A stretch of DNA of 48,519 nt, taken from positions 1 through 48,519 of the forward strand of contig JAKFYI010000050.1 of assembly GCA_021730985.1 (NCBI GenBank). The letters run 5' to 3'. The notes under the pieces are model-generated. The model saw only the letters and a list, made by a program, of their open reading frames with translations. It was not told the origin of the DNA and ran no database searches. Shown in pieces: positions 39,284 through 47,712 of the stretch. The DNA is from Hyphomicrobiales bacterium. Its GTDB lineage: Bacteria; Pseudomonadota; Alphaproteobacteria; Rhizobiales; Xanthobacteraceae. Both the position numbers and the translations under genes were made by a program. Every line of letters begins with the position of its first letter. Position 1 is the first letter of the stretch.

Positions 39284-39798
39284 CGGCCGGGGCCCCCGGG
39301 CAGTTGCGTGGGGCCTTGCCGTCCCGGCGTCGGCAGCAGCGGCGTGCCCGGTGTCAGCGGCCGCTGCGGCTGCTCCCCGGTCTCGGTGAGCTGCACGGTC
39401 CAGGCGCGCTGCTCGCCGGTGTCGACTTCGAAAAAGCCGGTGCGGTCAAATCCGCGCGCCAGGCAGTCCTCGGTGCCGCGAATGGTGAATTCCTTCTCTC
39501 TCGAACACATGTGTGCTTGGCCCGCCCATTCGCCGCCGCGATCGTAATCCATGGCGTAGATGTAATAGTAGCGCGCAATCAGCGCGCCTTTCAGCAATGT
39601 CTCGCAGCTTCGGGCCGATAAATTCCACCAACCTTCGGTGGTCCACTGGCCGTCGGCATCCTTGTAGCCGACGGCTACGCCAACCCGGCTGCCGGAATTG
39701 TTGCAGATGTGGAAATCGGCGAACGCCGTCGCGGGGGTCAACGCCATCGCCGCGACGAACAAAGCGCGCCGGAGGGATCGGATAAGGGTCGAATCCAC
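39280..39798 (-). CDS. DUF1036 secreted protein
   Basis: A 172-aa protein with signal peptide (RALFVAAMALTPATAFA). The conserved DUF1036 core begins DFHICNNSGSRVGVAVGY and includes WTTEGWWNL, CETLLKG and the YYYIYAMDY region, with cysteines that may pair. A Pro/Gly tail ends GGPGR. DUF1036 is common next to pyk in Rhizobiales; its function is unknown. It sits between glycerate kinase (38 bp upstream) and pyk (4-bp overlap), so it is probably in one operon. Confidence 0.88.
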   Translation of the reverse strand: MDSTLIRSLRRALFVAAMALTPATAFADFHICNNSGSRVGVAVGYKDADGQWTTEGWWNLSARSCETLLKGALIARYYYIYAMDYDRGGEWAGQAHMCSREKEFTIRGTEDCLARGFDRTGFFEVDTGEQRAWTVQLTETGEQPQRPLTPGTPLLPTPGRQGPTQLPGGPGR

Positions 39799-39836
39799 GG
39801 TGCGGAGCCTCTTGGGGAGCGGTATCGCGTGAAGGC

Positions 39837-41144
39837 TTACGGCCTGTCAACGACGATTGCCCGGAAGTCGTTCACGTTGGTGCAGGTCGGGCCGGTCATC
39901 ACCAGGCCGCCGATCTGCTCGAAAAAGCCGGTGGAATCGTTTTCAGCGAGAAACTTGGCCGGATCGAGGCCGAGTGCCGTGGCGCGCGCCAGGGTCGAGG
40001 GTTCGGCCACGGCTCCGGCCGGGTCGGAGGCTGCGCCTGCGCCGCCGTCGGTGCCGTCGGTGTCGGCGGCCAGTGCCGCGATTCCGGGCGCGCCCTGGAG
40101 CGCAATGGCCAGCGCCAGCGCATACTCCTGGTTGGGCCCGCCGCGGCCCTGACCCCGGATCGTCACCGTCAGTTCGCCGCCGGACAGCAGCATCGCCCGG
40201 CGGCCCTCCCGCTGAAGCGTCAGGGCTTGCGCCGCATGATCGGCTGCGACGGTGCGGGCTTCGCCTTCGATCCGGTCGCCCAGCATGATGCACTCGTATC
40301 CGGCCGCTCGCACCGCGGCCTCGGCTGCGCGGAACGCATCGGCCGGGCGCGCGACCAGTTGGTACGTCATCGCTGCGAACGCGGGATGACCGGGCTTCGG
40401 TGTTTCGCTGGCGGGATCGGCGAGCGCCCGCGCGATCGCGGGCGGCACGTCGATCCGGTGGCGCGCCAGCACCGCGCGCGCATCGTCGAGCGTCGCAGGG
40501 TCCGGCACGGTCGGCCCCGAGCCGATCACGGCAGGGTCGTCGCCCGGCACGTCGGAGATCGCCAGCGTGACAATCCGCGCCGGCTGCGCGCGCAGCGCGA
40601 GCCGTCCGCCCTTGATGCGGGAGAGGTGCTTTCGCACCGCGTTGATCTCCGTGATGTTGGCGCCGGAGCGCAACAGGGCGCGCGTCAGCGCCTGCTTGTC
40701 GGCAAACGCGATGCCTTCCGCCGGCGCGGTCCAGTTGGCGGACGCGCCGCCGGACAGCAGCACCAGCACAAGGTCGTCGGCGGTCGCCTGGCTGGCGAGC
40801 AGGAGCGTGCGCTCGGCCGCCGCCAGCCCCGCGGCGTCCGGTACGGGATGGCCGGCCTCGACCACTTCGATCAGCTCGGCCGGGCGGCCGTAGCCGTGGC
40901 GGGTGACGGCAAGGCCGGTGAGGCGCTCTCTGGGAAGCCGCAGATCGTGCAGGTAGTGCTGCTCCGCGGTTTCGGCCATCGCGCCTGCGGCCTTGCCGGC
41001 GGCGAGGATAATAAGGCGTCCCTTCGCGGGTGGTGGCGGCAGATGCGCGGGCAGGCAGCCCGACGGGTGGGCTGCTGCGACCGCAATCCGGAACAGCTTG
41101 TCGAGCAAGGCAAGGCTTGGGTTGGGGGTGGCCGGTGCTGTCAT
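39837..41144 (-). CDS. Glycerate 2-kinase (GckA/TtuD, MOFRL family)
   Basis: A 435-aa enzyme phosphorylating D-glycerate, in this family to 2-phosphoglycerate. The N-terminal glycerate-kinase domain has LIILAAGKAAGAMAE and VLLSGGASANW, and a loop GSGPTVPDPAT. The C-terminal MOFRL domain has LSGGELTVTIRGQGRGGPNQE and DTDGTDGGAGAASD. It would feed glycerate from glucarate or glyoxylate breakdown into glycolysis. Its two operon partners lead on to pyruvate kinase. Start ATG 41144. Confidence 0.93.
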   Translation of the reverse strand: MTAPATPNPSLALLDKLFRIAVAAAHPSGCLPAHLPPPPAKGRLIILAAGKAAGAMAETAEQHYLHDLRLPRERLTGLAVTRHGYGRPAELIEVVEAGHPVPDAAGLAAAERTLLLASQATADDLVLVLLSGGASANWTAPAEGIAFADKQALTRALLRSGANITEINAVRKHLSRIKGGRLALRAQPARIVTLAISDVPGDDPAVIGSGPTVPDPATLDDARAVLARHRIDVPPAIARALADPASETPKPGHPAFAAMTYQLVARPADAFRAAEAAVRAAGYECIMLGDRIEGEARTVAADHAAQALTLQREGRRAMLLSGGELTVTIRGQGRGGPNQEYALALAIALQGAPGIAALAADTDGTDGGAGAASDPAGAVAEPSTLARATALGLDPAKFLAENDSTGFFEQIGGLVMTGPTCTNVNDFRAIVVDRP

Positions 41145-41255
41145 GTCCGCCGGACTATCTCACGACTTCCCGCTGTGATTCCAACGTCATCCCGGAGGCC
41201 GTGGAGAGGCCAATTTATCGCATGTCACGGCTGCCAACACCGGCCGGTTCGTGCT

Positions 41256-41261
41256 TATAAT
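41256..41261 (+). promoter_or_regulatory. Consensus -10 upstream of the molybdenum hydroxylase genes
   Basis: A perfect TATAAT 168 bp before the Fe-S subunit start. The best -35 (TGCCAA, 41232-41237, 18 bp away) is weak, so an activator may be needed. The leader between is long and has a hairpin-like GGCCGGGCAACGGCC around 41292-41306. Confidence 0.5.
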
Positions 41262-41428
41262 GCTTCCAAATAAGAATCTCTTGGGGAGGACTTGGCCGGG
41301 CAACGGCCTGTCTCGGATAGCAAACTTAAAGAAGCGCTCGGCTGCGCCGTGTATGACGGCCGCCGCGCGTTGGCCGGGTGGTAGGGCCTGCCCATCTGCA
41401 ATCAAAAAGTCACAGGGAGGGAACGCAA

Positions 41429-41884
41429 ATGGCGGTCTCGTTTACAGTCAACGGTAAGGCGGCCAGCGTGGACGCCGGCGACGATACGCCGCTGCTCTGG
41501 GTGGTGCGCGAGCACCTGAAATTGACCGGCACCAAATTCGGCTGCGGCTCGGGCCTGTGCGGCGCCTGCACCGTCCATGTCGATGGCAAGGCGGTGCGCT
41601 CGTGCCAGACCGGCCTGAAGGACGTGGCCGGCAAGAAGGTCACTACCATCGAGGGCCTGTCGCCCAACAACTCCCATCCGCTGCAGAAGGCCTGGATCGC
41701 CGAGCAGGTGCCGCAATGCGGCTACTGCCAGTCCGGCCAGATCATGCAGGCGGCCGAACTGCTGGCGAAGACCAAGAAGCCGTCGCGCGACCAGATCGTC
41801 CAGCACATGGACGGCAACATCTGCCGCTGCGGCACCTATCCGCGCATCGTGCGCGCCATCCAACGCGCGTCGCGGGAGGGTTGA
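41429..41884 (+). CDS. Molybdenum hydroxylase [2Fe-2S] subunit (IorA-like)
   Basis: A 151-aa electron-transfer subunit with two [2Fe-2S] clusters. The plant-ferredoxin set is C39, C44, C47 and C59 ([10 protein letters not shown]...C), and the all-helical domain has C97/C100 (CGYC) and C132/C134 (CRC). This pairing defines the xanthine oxidase family. Start ATG 41429 with AGGGAGGG upstream. It is followed after 3 bp by the large subunit; together they match isoquinoline 1-oxidoreductase alpha/beta-type enzymes, which need no separate FAD subunit and pass electrons to a membrane acceptor. Confidence 0.94.
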   Translation: MAVSFTVNGKAASVDAGDDTPLLWVVREHLKLTGTKFGCGSGLCGACTVHVDGKAVRSCQTGLKDVAGKKVTTIEGLSPNNSHPLQKAWIAEQVPQCGYCQSGQIMQAAELLAKTKKPSRDQIVQHMDGNICRCGTYPRIVRAIQRASREG

Positions 41885-41887
41885 GCC

Positions 41888-44104
41888 ATGAACAAGCAGA
41901 TCAAGCAAGACACGCTCGACGTTTCCCGCCGCAGCTTCGTCAAGGGCGCGAGCGGTTTGACGTTCGCGTTCGCGCTGTCGGGCACGCTGCTCGGCCGCAT
42001 CTCCGAGGTGTACGCCGCCGACGGCGCCAAGCTCAACGCCTGGGTGACCATCGGCCACGATGACACCATCACCATCCTGTGCCCGTCATCCGAAATGGGG
42101 CAGGGCGTGCTCACCGCGCTGCCGCTGATCCTGGCGGAAGAGCTCGACGCCGACTGGTCGAAGGTCAAGTGCGAGTTCGCGCCGGGCAATCCGAAGCTGT
42201 ACGGCGGCCAGCACAAGATGTTCCCCGGCGCGCAGGTGACGCTCGCCAGCGTCTCGGTGCCGGCCTACTTCACGCAGTTGCGGATGGCGGGCGCGCAGGC
42301 GCGCCGGGTCCTGCTCGACAACGTCGCCGAGCAGTGGAAGGTGCCTGTCGCTGAACTCACCACCGACAAGAGCAAGATCACGCACAAGAAGTCGAAGCGC
42401 AGCATCTCCTACGGCGACGTGGCAAAGACCGCCAAGGTGCCGGCGGAGCTGCCGAAGATCGCCGAGAGCGATCTCAAGAAGCGCAAGGACTACAAGCTGA
42501 TCGGACGCAAGGACATCGGCCGTGTCGATGTGCCGTCCAAGGTCAACGGCAGCGCCCGCTACTCCATCGACGTGCAAATTCCGGGCATGGTCTATGCCTC
42601 GCTGATGCATTCGCCGATGGAGGGCGCCAAGGTCGCCAGCGTCAACGCCGACGACGTCAAGAAGATCAAGGGCGTCACCCATGTGCTGTCGCTGCCGTTC
42701 GGCGTGGCCGTGGTGGCGGAGACCATCGAGGCGAGCCGTCTCGGCCGTCAGGCGCTCAACGTGAAGTGGGACACGGCAAGCGCCGTCGGGGCGCCCTTCG
42801 ACTCCGAGAAGGCCAAGGAGGAGTACGCCAGGAAGGCGGCCGATCCGAAAGCCGAGGCGATGGATGCGTTCAAGACCGGCGATGCCGACAAGGCCTTGGC
42901 GGGCGCAGCCTCCAAGGTCGAGGCGGCGTACTGGTCCGAGCACACCTATCACGCCCAGATGGAGCCGATGAACGCGGTCGCCTCGGTTGCGGCGGACGGG
43001 CTATCGGCTGAAATCTGGTGCGGCGCGCAGGTGCAGCCGCTGGTCGCGGCGGTTGCGTCCAACGTGCTGAAGACCACGCCGGACAAGATCAAGATCAACA
43101 ACCAACTGCTTGGCGGCGGCTTTGGCCGGCGCATCTGGCCGGACGCTCCGGTGCAGGCGGTGGTGATCTCCAACATCGTCAAGAAGCCGGTGAAGCTGAT
43201 GCTCACCCGCGAAGACGATCTCGCAGCGGCCCGCCCGCGGCCGATGACGCATCACGTCATGAAGGCCGGCCTCGACGACAAGAAAAACATGGTGAGCTGG
43301 CATCACCGGATCGTCGCCGAGAACGTCGATGCCGTCGCCGCTCCGCCGCGCTTTGCGGCGACCAAGGGCCGCGACTACATCGGCTGGGTCGGGATGAGCC
43401 AGGACTTCTACAAAATCCCGAACCTCAAGGCCGACGCGATCCGCGAGCAGCGCGGCATGCGGGTCCACGCCTGGCGCGGCATCGGTGCCGGCTACAACAA
43501 GTTCGTGAGCGAGTCCTTCCTGGACGAGGTCGCTGCGGCGAAGGGCATCGACCCGCTCGCCTACCGGCTCGAACTGACGAAGGACCACCCCCGCGCCCAG
43601 GCGGTCATCAAGGCGGTGGCCGAGATGTCCAACTTCAAGAAGAAGCGCCCGGGCCGGGGCATGGGCATCGCGTTCTCCGACTACCACGACACGCTCACCG
43701 CGGGCGTGGCCGAGGTGTCGCTGGACAAGGCAACCGGCAAGATCAAGGTCCACAACTACTGGATCGCGATCGACGGCGGGCTGATCATCCAGCCCGACAA
43801 CGTCAACGCGCAGCTTGAAAGCTCGATCATCTATGCACTCTCCGGCGCGCTGTCGGAGGAGCTGACGATGAAGGGCGGCGCGGTGCAGCAGTCGAACTTC
43901 AACGACTATCATGTGATGCGGATGAGCGAGGTGCCGCAAATCCACATGAAGGTGATCGTCACCGACAACCCGCCGACCGGCATGGGCGAGGTCGGCATCC
44001 CGACCGTCGCCCCTGCGATCGGCAACGCGGTGGCCCAGCTCACCGGCAAGCGGCTGCGCCATCTGCCGATGTCGGCTGAGCGCGTGAAGAAAGCGCTCGC
44101 CTAG
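41888..44104 (+). CDS. Molybdopterin-binding subunit of aldehyde/isoquinoline oxidoreductase (IorB-like)
   Basis: A 738-aa catalytic subunit with a molybdenum-molybdopterin-cytosine-dinucleotide cofactor. A twin-arginine motif VSRRSFVKGAS (13-23) marks Tat export. Family stretches are SSEMGQGVLTALPLILAEELDA, GGGFGRRIWPD and MGEVGIPTVAPAIGNAV, which carries the catalytic Glu. The Fe-S subunit gene precedes it and a strong terminator follows. It would oxidise an N-heterocycle or aldehyde in the periplasm. The substrate is unknown. Confidence 0.94.
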   Translation: MNKQIKQDTLDVSRRSFVKGASGLTFAFALSGTLLGRISEVYAADGAKLNAWVTIGHDDTITILCPSSEMGQGVLTALPLILAEELDADWSKVKCEFAPGNPKLYGGQHKMFPGAQVTLASVSVPAYFTQLRMAGAQARRVLLDNVAEQWKVPVAELTTDKSKITHKKSKRSISYGDVAKTAKVPAELPKIAESDLKKRKDYKLIGRKDIGRVDVPSKVNGSARYSIDVQIPGMVYASLMHSPMEGAKVASVNADDVKKIKGVTHVLSLPFGVAVVAETIEASRLGRQALNVKWDTASAVGAPFDSEKAKEEYARKAADPKAEAMDAFKTGDADKALAGAASKVEAAYWSEHTYHAQMEPMNAVASVAADGLSAEIWCGAQVQPLVAAVASNVLKTTPDKIKINNQLLGGGFGRRIWPDAPVQAVVISNIVKKPVKLMLTREDDLAAARPRPMTHHVMKAGLDDKKNMVSWHHRIVAENVDAVAAPPRFAATKGRDYIGWVGMSQDFYKIPNLKADAIREQRGMRVHAWRGIGAGYNKFVSESFLDEVAAAKGIDPLAYRLELTKDHPRAQAVIKAVAEMSNFKKKRPGRGMGIAFSDYHDTLTAGVAEVSLDKATGKIKVHNYWIAIDGGLIIQPDNVNAQLESSIIYALSGALSEELTMKGGAVQQSNFNDYHVMRMSEVPQIHMKVIVTDNPPTGMGEVGIPTVAPAIGNAVAQLTGKRLRHLPMSAERVKKALA

Positions 44105-44123
44105 CGGGGAGAGCGCATACCGT

Positions 44124-44164
44124 GCCCGCCGCGTTTCCGCCGGGAAACGCGGCGGGCTTTTTTT
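44124..44164 (+). terminator. Strong intrinsic terminator of the iorAB-like operon
   Basis: A 15-bp perfect stem (44124-44138 with 44143-44157), loop GCCG, and seven T residues at once after it. The best terminator in the window. Confidence 0.95.
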
Positions 44165-44170
44165 AACCGC

Positions 44171-44297
44171 CCTCATCCTGAGGAGCGGCCCGTAAGCGCG
44201 TTTACGCGCGTCTTCGACGCGCTATGGGCCGCGTCTCGAAGGATGGGGCGGCCTCGATCCTTCGAGACGCCCGCTTCGCGGGCTCCTCAGGATGAGG
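44171..44297. repeat. REP-like palindromic repeat, CCTCATCCTGAGGAGC type
   Basis: Arms CCTCATCCTGAGGAGC (44171-44186) and its exact inverse (44282-44297) bracket a second inverted pair GCGTCTCGAAGGAT / ATCCTTCGAGACGC (44231-44244, 44257-44270). Such CTCATCCTGAGGAGC repeats are, to my knowledge, widespread between genes in Bradyrhizobium-like genomes. Confidence 0.85.
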
Positions 44298-44361
44298 CCG
44301 ATTGGGGGCCTTCAAAGTATTGCCGGTGGTGGCTATCTTCAGGACAACCGAGGACCACCCC

Positions 44362-44658
44362 ATGGACGACAAAACCCGCACCGAACTTGAGGCCGCCGTT
44401 TACCGCCGCCTGGTCGAGCATCTGCGCACGCGCACCGACGTGCAGAACATCGACATGATGAATCTCGCCGGCTTCTGCCGCAACTGCCTGTCGAACTGGA
44501 TGAAGGACGCGGCAGACGCCAAGGGCCTGCCGATGAGCAAGGACGAGAGCCGCGAGATCGTCTACGGCGAGCCGTTCGAGCAGTGGAAGACCAAGCACCA
44601 GAAGGACGCCTCGAAGGATCAGAAGGCGGCCTTCGAGAAGGCGGCGCACAAGCACTGA
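44362..44658 (+). CDS. DUF1244 family protein
   Basis: A 98-aa helical protein with the conserved NLAGFCRNCLSNWM (C39, C42) and EAREIVYGEPFEQWK-like segments of DUF1244. Function unknown; the two cysteines suggest a metal or redox role. It has no signal, so it is cytosolic. Start ATG 44362 with GAGGACC upstream; a longer frame back to 44302 runs into the palindromic repeat and is ignored. Confidence 0.88.
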   Translation: MDDKTRTELEAAVYRRLVEHLRTRTDVQNIDMMNLAGFCRNCLSNWMKDAADAKGLPMSKDESREIVYGEPFEQWKTKHQKDASKDQKAAFEKAAHKH

Positions 44659-44747
44659 CCCATCCGCCGTTCCCCGCACGCGGTGCAGCGCGTAGCGGTG
44701 CACCGCAGATGCGGGGTCCCGGTTTCTTCTGAATGCCTCAAACCGGG

Positions 44748-44797
44748 GTCCCGGGTCTGCAGCGCACCACCAAGAGGTGCTGCGCTGCGCCCGGGAC
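44748..44797. repeat. REP-like imperfect palindrome, GTCCCGGG type
   Basis: GTCCCGGGTCTGCAGCGC... folds back on ...GCTGCGCCCGGGAC with a loop CCAAG. Just upstream CCCGGTTT / AAACCGGG (from 44718) gives a second stem. Lies between the convergent DUF1244 and CoA-transferase genes and may end transcription. Confidence 0.7.
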
Positions 44798-44807
44798 ACG
44801 AGGCCGC

Positions 44808-45980
44808 CTACGCCTTCTTCCGTTCCTTCTGCGCGCCGAAACCCAACTCGGCGAAAATCTCCTCGTTGTGCTGACCCAGCGTCGGCGGCGGCGTGTCGAT
44901 GCGCGGGCCGCCGTGCGCGAAGCTGAAGGCGGCGAGCGGCACGCCGAACGAGCCCTCCATCCCATAACCCGACTTGTGATGGTGGATCAGGTTGCGGCTT
45001 GCGATCTGCGGGTCGGCCAGCGCCTCCGCCATGGTTCGCACCCGCGCCGCGGGAACGTGCCGCGCCTGCAGGAACTCCTCCCACTCGTCGGCCGTGCGCG
45101 TCGCCATGATGTCCTCCAGCACCGCGATCTCGTTGTCGTGGTCGGCGTCGCGCTCGTCGTTGTTCTTCTTGATCATGTCCGGCCGCTCCAGCAGCGTCCA
45201 AAGCCTGCGCTGCTGGCGGATGTTGCTGGCGCCGATCATCACCAGCGCGCCGTCCTTGGTCTTGAACGCGCCGTTGGTGGCGTGCGGGTGGCGGTTGCCG
45301 CGCGGCTTCGGCTCGACGCCGTTCCGCAGGTAGCCGGTCATGTGCGACGACATCAGCGTCATCGCCACGTCCAGCATCGCCATGTCGATGCGCTGGCCCT
45401 TGCCGGTGCGCTCGCGCTGGAACAGCGCCGCCGACAGCGCGAACGCGCCGGTGATGCCGGTCGAGTAATCGACCGCGGGCGCGCCGAGCTTGATCGGGTT
45501 CGTGTCCTTGGTCCCTGTCGCGGCCATGATGCCGGAGGTCGCCTGGATCACATGGTCGTAGGCGGTCCGTTCGCCCTTCGGCCCGCCGTGGCCGAACGCG
45601 GAGAACGAGGCATAGATCAGCCGCGGGTTGATCGCAGCCAACGCCTCGTAGCCGAGCCCCAGCGCCTCGAACGCGCCGGGACGGTAGTTCTCCACGAAGA
45701 TGTCCGCGGTCTTCACGAGTTCCTTCAGGATCTCGCGGTCGCGTTCGGTCTTCAGGTCGAGGGTGATGGCGCGCTTGTTGGAGGCCTGGGTGAGGTAGTA
45801 GGTGCCCATGTTTTTGCGGCTGAGCGCCTTGTCGGTGCCCGACAGCCGGCTCTGGTCGGGGTCGTTCGGGTCCTCGACCTTGATGACGTCGGCGCCCAGC
45901 AGGCCCAACTGGTAGGCGGCAAACGGCCCCGCCAGAACGTGGGTGACGTCGATCACCCGGATGCCCTCGAACGGACGCAT
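44808..45980 (-). CDS. CoA-transferase family III (CaiB/BaiF)
   Basis: A 390-aa enzyme moving CoA between carboxylic acids. MRPFEGIRVIDVTHVLAGPF and GADVIKVEDP open the Rossmann domain. FVENYRPGAFEALGLGYEAL and the catalytic aspartate D171 in GAPAVDYSTGITGAF are typical, and the C-terminal domain has NGAFKTKDGALVMIG. Start 45980 is set by AAGGAGGAATTGCA. The donor and acceptor acids are unknown. Divergent from the NtaA-like monooxygenase across a palindromic repeat. Confidence 0.94.
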   Translation of the reverse strand: MRPFEGIRVIDVTHVLAGPFAAYQLGLLGADVIKVEDPNDPDQSRLSGTDKALSRKNMGTYYLTQASNKRAITLDLKTERDREILKELVKTADIFVENYRPGAFEALGLGYEALAAINPRLIYASFSAFGHGGPKGERTAYDHVIQATSGIMAATGTKDTNPIKLGAPAVDYSTGITGAFALSAALFQRERTGKGQRIDMAMLDVAMTLMSSHMTGYLRNGVEPKPRGNRHPHATNGAFKTKDGALVMIGASNIRQQRRLWTLLERPDMIKKNNDERDADHDNEIAVLEDIMATRTADEWEEFLQARHVPAARVRTMAEALADPQIASRNLIHHHKSGYGMEGSFGVPLAAFSFAHGGPRIDTPPPTLGQHNEEIFAELGFGAQKERKKA

Positions 45981-46064
45981 TGCAATTCCTCCTTGAGTTC
46001 GAGGCCAGCATACATCACGTCCAGTTCGCTAACGACAGCCCGTTTCGGGACGGATAGCGTTAGG

Positions 46065-46144
46065 CTCGTCACCCGAGGGCTTGACCCGCGGGTCCATCTT
46101 TCGCGAACCAGATGGATCGCCGGGTCAAGCCCGGCGATGACGAG
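46065..46144. repeat. REP-like palindrome, GGCTTGACCCG type
   Basis: CTCGTCACCCGAGGGCTTGA... (from 46065) is mirrored by ...TCAAGCCCGGCGATGACGAG (to 46144), about 35 bp per arm with some mismatches. It sits just before the monooxygenase gene and so in its promoter or leader. Confidence 0.75.
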
Positions 46145-46179
46145 TCGGTTCATTGCCTCGGAAATTGAAAGCGCCGCCT

Positions 46180-47487
46180 GTGCCTGAACAACCCCGGCAA
46201 ATGCACCTCGGCATGTTCCTGCAAGGGGCAGGGCATCACCTCGCCGGCTGGCGCCATCCCGGCGCGGACTCCGGTGGCGAGAACCTGCCGCATCTGGTGC
46301 GGCAGGCGGTGGCGGCCGAGCGCGCCAAGTTCGACATGGTGTTCCTGGCCGACGGCCTGACCTCCGGCGAGGACGGGCATCCTTCGCAGATCGCGCGCTT
46401 CGAGCCGCTGATGGTGCTGGCGACATTCGCCGCGACGACCAGCCGGATCGGGCTCGCCGCCACCGCGTCCACGACCTACGGCGAGCCGTTTCATCTGGCG
46501 CGCGCCTTCGCCTCGCTCGATCACATGAGCCAGGGCCGCGCCGGCTGGAACGCGGTGACCACGTCCTACGCCTCGACCGGCGCGAACTTCGGGGTGCAGC
46601 ATCCGGCGCACGCCGACCGCTACGCCATCGCCGAGGAGTTCATCGACGTGGTGCGGGGCCTCTGGGATTCGTGGGACGACGGCGCGTTTCCCAAGGACAA
46701 GACGAGCGGCGTCTACGCGGACCCGTCGAAACGCCATGTGCTGGATCACAAGGGCAAATATTTCTCGGTGAAGGGTCCGCTCAACATCTCGCGGCCGCCG
46801 CAGGGACATCCGCTCATCGTGCAGTCCGGCTCGTCGGGGCCGGGTCAGCAGCTTGCGGCGCGCACCGGCGACATTGTCTTCACCGCGCACCAGAGCCTGG
46901 AGAGCGCGCAGGCGTTCTATCGCGAGTTGAAGGGCAGGCTCGCGCAATTCGGGCGCAGGCCCGAGCAGCTTGCGATCATGCCGGGCTTCCTGCCGGTGCT
47001 GGGCGGCACCGAGCAGGAGGCGCGCGACAAGCTCGCGCTGCTGGACGGCTGGACCGACCAGAGCAAGATGCTGCCGATGCTGTCCGACCGGCTGGGGCAC
47101 GACATCTCCGGCTACGATCTCGATGGGCCGTTGCCGGAACTGCCGGCTTCGGAGCAGCTACAGAGCCGCGCCAAGCTGCTCACGGATGCTGCGCGCCGCG
47201 ACAACCTCACGCTGCGCCAGTTGGCCCAGATGGTCGCCACCGGCCGAGGCCACTACGTGATGTGCGGCACGCCGGAGCAGATCGCGGATCGCATGGAGCA
47301 GTGGTTTCGGCAGGGTGGGGCCGACGGCTTCAACGTCATGCCGCCGTATTTCCCGGGCGGCCTCGACGACTTCGCGGCGGGCGTCATCCCGATCCTGCAG
47401 AAGCGCGGCCTGTTCCGCACCGAATACGAAGGGCGGACGCTGCGCGACCATTTCGGATTGGAGCGGCCGGTGGGGCGGATTCGGTAA
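46180..47487 (+). CDS. LLM flavin monooxygenase, NtaA/SnaA/DszA type
   Basis: A 435-aa FMNH2-dependent monooxygenase of the nitrilotriacetate/pristinamycin/desulfurisation group. The early QMHLGMFLQGAGHH and WRHPGADSG, the LADGL, the ATTSRIGLAATASTTY and HMSQGRAGWNAVTT are diagnostic of this group. It needs a flavin reductase, not in the window. The start is uncertain: GTG 46180 gives the usual short N-terminus; ATG 46201 and TTG 46153 are alternatives. The substrate is unknown. Confidence 0.9.
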   Translation: MPEQPRQMHLGMFLQGAGHHLAGWRHPGADSGGENLPHLVRQAVAAERAKFDMVFLADGLTSGEDGHPSQIARFEPLMVLATFAATTSRIGLAATASTTYGEPFHLARAFASLDHMSQGRAGWNAVTTSYASTGANFGVQHPAHADRYAIAEEFIDVVRGLWDSWDDGAFPKDKTSGVYADPSKRHVLDHKGKYFSVKGPLNISRPPQGHPLIVQSGSSGPGQQLAARTGDIVFTAHQSLESAQAFYRELKGRLAQFGRRPEQLAIMPGFLPVLGGTEQEARDKLALLDGWTDQSKMLPMLSDRLGHDISGYDLDGPLPELPASEQLQSRAKLLTDAARRDNLTLRQLAQMVATGRGHYVMCGTPEQIADRMEQWFRQGGADGFNVMPPYFPGGLDDFAAGVIPILQKRGLFRTEYEGRTLRDHFGLERPVGRIR

Positions 47488-47508
47488 GCCGCGCCGCGCA
47501 CTCGGTCA

Positions 47509-47621
47509 CCTCTCCCCGCTTGCGGGGAGAGGTCGCGAGCGAAGCGAGCGGGTGAGGGGGTACCATTCTCGATGGAATTGTACCCCCTCACCCCAACCCT
47601 CTCCCCGCAAGCGGGGAGAGG
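47509..47621. repeat. Compound palindrome with CCTCTCCCCGC arms
   Basis: CCTCTCCCCGC-TT-GCGGGGAGAGG (47509-47532) and CCTCTCCCCGC-AA-GCGGGGAGAGG (47598-47621), each a perfect hairpin, enclose GGTGAGGGGGTA / TACCCCCTCACC (47551-47562 and 47581-47592). The entire 113 bp is one large inverted repeat; such CTCTCCCCGC elements are common in Rhizobiales. Confidence 0.88.
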
Positions 47622-47712
47622 GAGCGCACCGCCGCCTTGGCCACCGCATGGTCGCGGCCTTTGCGAATTTTTCGCCAATCCTGATACGGTCCCGCCGGGA
47701 GAAACAAAGAAA

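Noticed and set aside
44287..46011. 574-codon minus frame over the CoA-transferase and DUF1244 genes
   Set aside because: Shadow frame; both genes on which it lies have firm family matches and ribosome sites.
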